Origin: Tyto alba
Lineage: Eukaryota > Chordata > Aves > Strigiformes > Tytonidae
Assembly: GCF_018691265.1 (NCBI RefSeq)
Contig: NW_024881261.1
Span: 23,213,374 to 23,277,373, forward strand
Length of the DNA: 64,000 nucleotides
Reading direction: 5' to 3'
A model generated the notes under the pieces. It saw only the letters and a program-made list of their open reading frames with translations, had not been told where the DNA came from and made no database searches. Below, in pieces: positions 61,901 to 64,000 of this stretch; position 1 is the stretch's first letter; each line of letters opens with the position of its first letter. Position numbers and translations under genes: made by a program.

Positions 61901-64000
61901 GTATACCAAGTTGTGTATGCCTTACCCCCAGCTCTGAAACACTGAAACCCTGAATCCTGATCTAGTTAAACAAAACCTGAACTAAAGTATCTCATGCTAC
62001 ATCATTCCTGCTAACAAGGCCATTGATACTGCTTTATAATGCAACTGAGCTATAGGAACTCAAGGTCAGAACTAAATAAGCTCTGGGTTAATCCTTTGGA
62101 GGAACAGAAAAATCAGATCCTCAGCTGGTAAAAACTGGCAGAAACCCATACTTGAACGATGTGGATTTGCACCAGCTGAAGATTTTGCCAATACCTGCCC
62201 TTCTGCACAGCCTGGAAACAATTTTAAATTATTTTTTAAAAAAATACAAATTCTGAATTAAATGACAGGAGAAATATCTCACCTGTGGAACCAGTGAATG
62301 GCTAAACAAGCATATGACAAAACAATGGCATGGCATGGAAACAACTCGAAGTAATGGAAGAGTAATCAGCAAAGATGATTACCTGTGGCTTATTGACTCT
62401 GCGTGTAAGTCTGGGAGGTGGCTGTGTTGTGACAGTAGAGGAAGAGAGGGCAGAGGAAGAAAGAGGAGCAGATGAAGAGAATGCTTTTGAGTCTGCAGTC
62501 TTTTGAAGAAAAGAAAAGTTGGTCAGCTTGGCACACACTCTCTTATCACAATTACTGCTAGTGATAAGAGCATCTACTATTCAGTAAATTTGATGCACAC
62601 ACAGCAAACGTAACTCCATGCAAGGGCAAGTGCAGTTTCTAGTTGGTATGTCTCAGCTGACCGCCTAATTCTGTTTTAAACATGCAGGTTATGCCTGTAA
62701 AAAATGCTACTAAAAATACATCCAGATGGTAAACAGCACAGTCTTTATACAGCTTTCAGTACACTTCTGGTTATGATTCAAGCAGAAATCAAACAATTTG
62801 TCGTAAGATTTCCCAGTGTGAAATATGTCATCTTAGAAACCCCAGTTCCTCATAATTTAACGTTGCCTAGATGGGGTATGTCATGGAAGCTATTGCAGTA
62901 CATCCAAGGCAGCATTTATCATGCTATGATTTTGAGCTCTCCAAACTTCCACTCTTATACAAGAAAGCGTAGGAATGCTGTAATGTGTTTGGGCTGGATG
63001 TAGCTCACAATGGACCCCAAGTCAACTGAGAGCTGCAAAGTAAGGCAGATCTCCTATACCAAGACTGGGGGCAGAAGATACATTGCAGAAGCTACTGAAG
63101 GGTTCCCCTTTGTTGCCTCTCATTGTAACACACAGCTACATATAACTAAAAACTCCGGGGAAAAAGTATCACTAGGTCTAATTCCCATTTGTGGTTAGAC
63201 CCTTTCACATAATTTTGGAAATGCAAAGGTAATAAATTCCACTCAATGCACAGATAACAATCAAGCTTCCCTGACTTAGTCATGCACATCCCAGATTAAG
63301 GTTCACTAAACCACAGGCTCCAGGATCAACAGGGGACAGCTTTTGTGACTCTAGGAGCCAGGCTGACATTTACAAAGCTTTTCAGCCTTTGGCTTTAGGA
63401 GGAACAAATAAAACCTATAACCAAAAATGATCCATTGCACACCGGAAAAATCTCTGAATAGCAAGGAATTGACTGTATTCTACACAGTGAGGTGTAGGGG
63501 CGTGAGGTCTGTGTGGTACTTTCATCTGACACATTTGATAATAGCCACTGTCTGGGACAATCATCTCATTAGATGTGACCAATTGAGTCAGTCCTGTGTT
63601 ATGTATTCTAAAATAATTTTAACTACACTGCTCCTGAGCCCTCTTCTAAAATTTTTTGATCTTCTATTCAGTGAATGCCACTGGTGACCCCTGGAAGAAG
63701 GTCTTAGGATCATGAAAATGACATGTGGCAGCCACTGGCTCTACCTGGCCAGCAGAGCAGCACAGACCTCAACACACAAGTTAAAATCAGCGATTCAGAG
63801 CAGCACACACACATGCAGGAGAAGTACCTTCTTTTCCCCGCTTTGAAACTTTCCCAGATCACCTTTCCTCATGCCTCTTTTCTCTGTTTTACCTCCCTGC
63901 ACAATAGCCATTAGCTCCTGACACAACTGGTTGTCCTCAGAGGAACCCACAGGTCTCTTTTCTGGGATCACACGCATGTCTAGTTGGGATGGTTTCAGGC
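53305..64000 (-). CDS. SORBS1: SORBS1, 3' part only: last coding exons (gene continues past the right edge; span includes introns)
   Basis: Sorbin and SH3 domain protein 1 (CAP/ponsin) is an adhesion adaptor that binds vinculin, and through its SH3 domains also Cbl- and Sos-type proline-rich partners. Exons at 62383-62492, 55630-55820, 54194-54306 and 53305-53372 join in phase and encode the linker and the third SH3 domain. A further exon reaching the window edge (63893-64000) also fits in phase. The SH3 reads YQALYSYTPQNDDELELRDG, then DIVDVMEKCDDGWFVG, ending GNYVKLLYL. The -LYL ending fits SORBS1; the paralogue SORBS2 ends in -VKRL as I recall. The neighbour PDLIM1 independently supports SORBS1, because SORBS2 pairs with PDLIM3. 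Confidence 0.92.
53373..54193 (-). other. SORBS1: SORBS1 intron between the last two coding exons
   Basis: An 821 nt intron from GTGAGT at 54193 to GTGACAG before 53372. No other feature was seen. Confidence 0.85.
54194..54306 (-). CDS. SORBS1: SORBS1 penultimate coding exon (third SH3 domain)
   Basis: Encodes VSYQALYSYTPQNDDELELR, then DGDIVDVMEKCDDGWFV. It shows the SH3 ALYxY motif, the acidic RT loop (NDDELELRDGD) and the conserved ligand-binding Trp in DDGWFVG. The acceptor is TCTGGTTTTAG|AGTT. The next AG, 2 nt downstream, would create an in-frame stop, which fixes the start at 54306. The donor is G|GTGAGT. The 113 nt length (1 + 37 codons + 1) fits both neighbours. Confidence 0.95.
54307..55629 (-). 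other. SORBS1: SORBS1 intron upstream of the SH3 exon
   Basis: Runs from GTAAGT at 55629 to GGTTTTAG before 54306. No repeat or extra exon was recognised. Confidence 0.8.
55630..55820 (-). CDS. SORBS1: SORBS1 linker exon before third SH3 domain
   Basis: Encodes EAVCNEIINIAEKSVHYCST, then ISQPLDSRHKVTSNDHK, PSLIISQ and QPQAQQQGASPDRSQTPRD. This is the unstructured, partly Gln-rich linker that precedes the last SH3 in SORBS1. The acceptor is CACACAG|GAA in phase 0 and the donor is AT|GTAAGT in phase 2. The length is 191 nt. An internal acceptor (TTTCTCAG|CAA, start 55688) is also in phase 0 and would give a 59 nt form beginning QPQAQQ, which matches my memory of where human short isoforms join. 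Confidence 0.9.
55688..55690 (-). promoter_or_regulatory. SORBS1: Internal alternative 3' splice site in SORBS1 linker exon
   Basis: Within the exon at 55630-55820 the minus strand reads CTCTCATCATTTCTCAG|CAA, a better pyrimidine tract than that of the exon's own upstream acceptor. AG is at 55690-55689 and the shorter exon would start at 55688 in the same phase (0), removing 44 residues. Confidence 0.5.
55940..55971. repeat. Poly-A homopolymer, 32 bases
   Basis: Thirty-two consecutive A on the plus strand, about 120 bases upstream (in transcript sense, as U) of the SORBS1 acceptor at 55820. It could be the tail of an unrecognised retroposed sequence. Confidence 0.98.
59595..59621. repeat. 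(GACA)n microsatellite
   Basis: Tandem GACA units with one interruption (GATAAGACA) in a SORBS1 intron. Confidence 0.9.
62383..62492 (-). CDS. SORBS1: Probable SORBS1 Ser-rich linker exon
   Basis: Encodes SKAFSSSAPLSSSALSSS, then TVTTQPPPRLTRRVNKPQ: a Ser-rich stretch followed by a basic Pro-containing segment (PPPRLTRR). The acceptor has a long pyrimidine tract (CTTTTCTTTTCTTC up to GCAG) and the donor is CACAG|GTAATC. The length of 110 nt enters in phase 1 and leaves in phase 0, matching the downstream exon at 55820 and the upstream donor at 63893. I do not recall this segment in a specific SORBS1 isoform, so the assignment rests on splice signals, phase and position. Confidence 0.7.
62493..63892 (-). 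other. SORBS1: SORBS1 intron near the right edge
   Basis: Runs from GTAAAA at 63892 to a long pyrimidine tract ending GCAG before 62492. It depends on the two flanking exons, which are themselves only probable. No other feature was recognised. Confidence 0.6.
63893..64000 (-). CDS. SORBS1: Probable SORBS1 exon, partial (continues past window edge)
   Basis: Reading from the right edge, the open frame gives LKPSQLDMRVIPEKRPVGS, then SEDNQLCQELMAIVQG. It ends at GGGAG|GTAAAA in phase 1, exactly the phase needed by the exon starting at 62492 (joined codon Asp). The frame stays open beyond that donor for a further stretch, and a second GT (AAGAAG|GTACTT) would be in phase 0 and therefore incompatible. 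The segment looks like a conserved folded or helical piece. I am not certain which SORBS1 isoform carries it. Confidence 0.6.

Larger units (their letters stand above)
55821..62382 (-). other. SORBS1: SORBS1 intron with poly(A) tract
   Basis: A 6.6 kb intron, GTAATC at 62382 to CACACAG before 55820. It carries a 32-base A-run on the plus strand (55940-55971) and a GACA repeat at 59595-59621. Because both flanking exons are in phase 0, an additional symmetric exon could lie here unseen. Confidence 0.7.

Noticed and set aside
63795..63892. Extension of the partial SORBS1 exon to the AAGAAG|GTACTT donor
   Set aside because: That donor is in phase 0 and would put the exon at 62492 out of frame; the GGGAG|GTAAAA donor fits.

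Overview
This window is genomic DNA from a vertebrate, almost certainly a bird. It holds multi-exon genes with GT/AG introns, a CpG-island promoter, few interspersed repeats, and a CR1 LINE 3' end (the dominant avian retroposon family) at about 23.6-23.9 kb. Everything recognisable as coding lies on the minus strand. It consists of one complete gene, PDLIM1 (ALP/CLP36 family PDZ-LIM protein), and the 3' end of a second gene, SORBS1 (CAP/ponsin), arranged head-to-tail in the order SORBS1 -> PDLIM1. The same two neighbours sit together on human chromosome 10q, so the synteny supports the gene calls.

Layout from left to right: 1-4.29 kb is intergenic DNA downstream of PDLIM1. PDLIM1 follows, from its poly(A) signal (4310-4315) to its start codon (48864). 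Its seven coding exons were located by reading splice sites and phases: 48769-48864, 36913-37064, 26871-26955, 16266-16456, 9656-9810, 6465-6582 and 4658-4844. Joined, they give 984 nt (327 aa plus stop) with every junction in phase. Exon 1 lies in a strong CpG island at about 48.65-49.25 kb. A short intergenic gap (about 49.3-51.1 kb) is followed by the SORBS1 3' UTR and its last coding exons: 53305-53372, 54194-54306, 55630-55820, 62383-62492, and probably 63893 to beyond the window edge. These encode the C-terminal (third) SH3 domain and part of the linker before it.

The most interesting observation is an extra exon in PDLIM1 intron 4 (13661-13938). Its translation resembles the skeletal-muscle-specific ZM-motif exon of the paralogue PDLIM3/ALP, not the canonical PDLIM1 exon 4. 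It has the same phases as exon 4 (enters at 0, leaves at 2). Including both exons, or neither, puts a stop codon in frame, so the reading frame itself enforces mutually exclusive use. This suggests that the smooth-muscle/skeletal-muscle exon switch known for PDLIM3 is older than the PDLIM1/PDLIM3 split and survives in this bird's PDLIM1. The SORBS1 exon at 55630-55820 also contains a good in-phase internal acceptor that would give a short form of the linker.

Both proteins act at actin-linked adhesions and Z-discs: PDLIM1 binds alpha-actinin through its PDZ and internal ZM region, and SORBS1 binds vinculin and signalling partners through its SH3 domains. A perfect MEF2-type site next to an E-box in PDLIM1 intron 6 is a candidate muscle regulatory element. 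No viral, bacterial, tRNA, rRNA or CRISPR features were seen. The rest of the window is intronic or intergenic sequence with scattered simple repeats.
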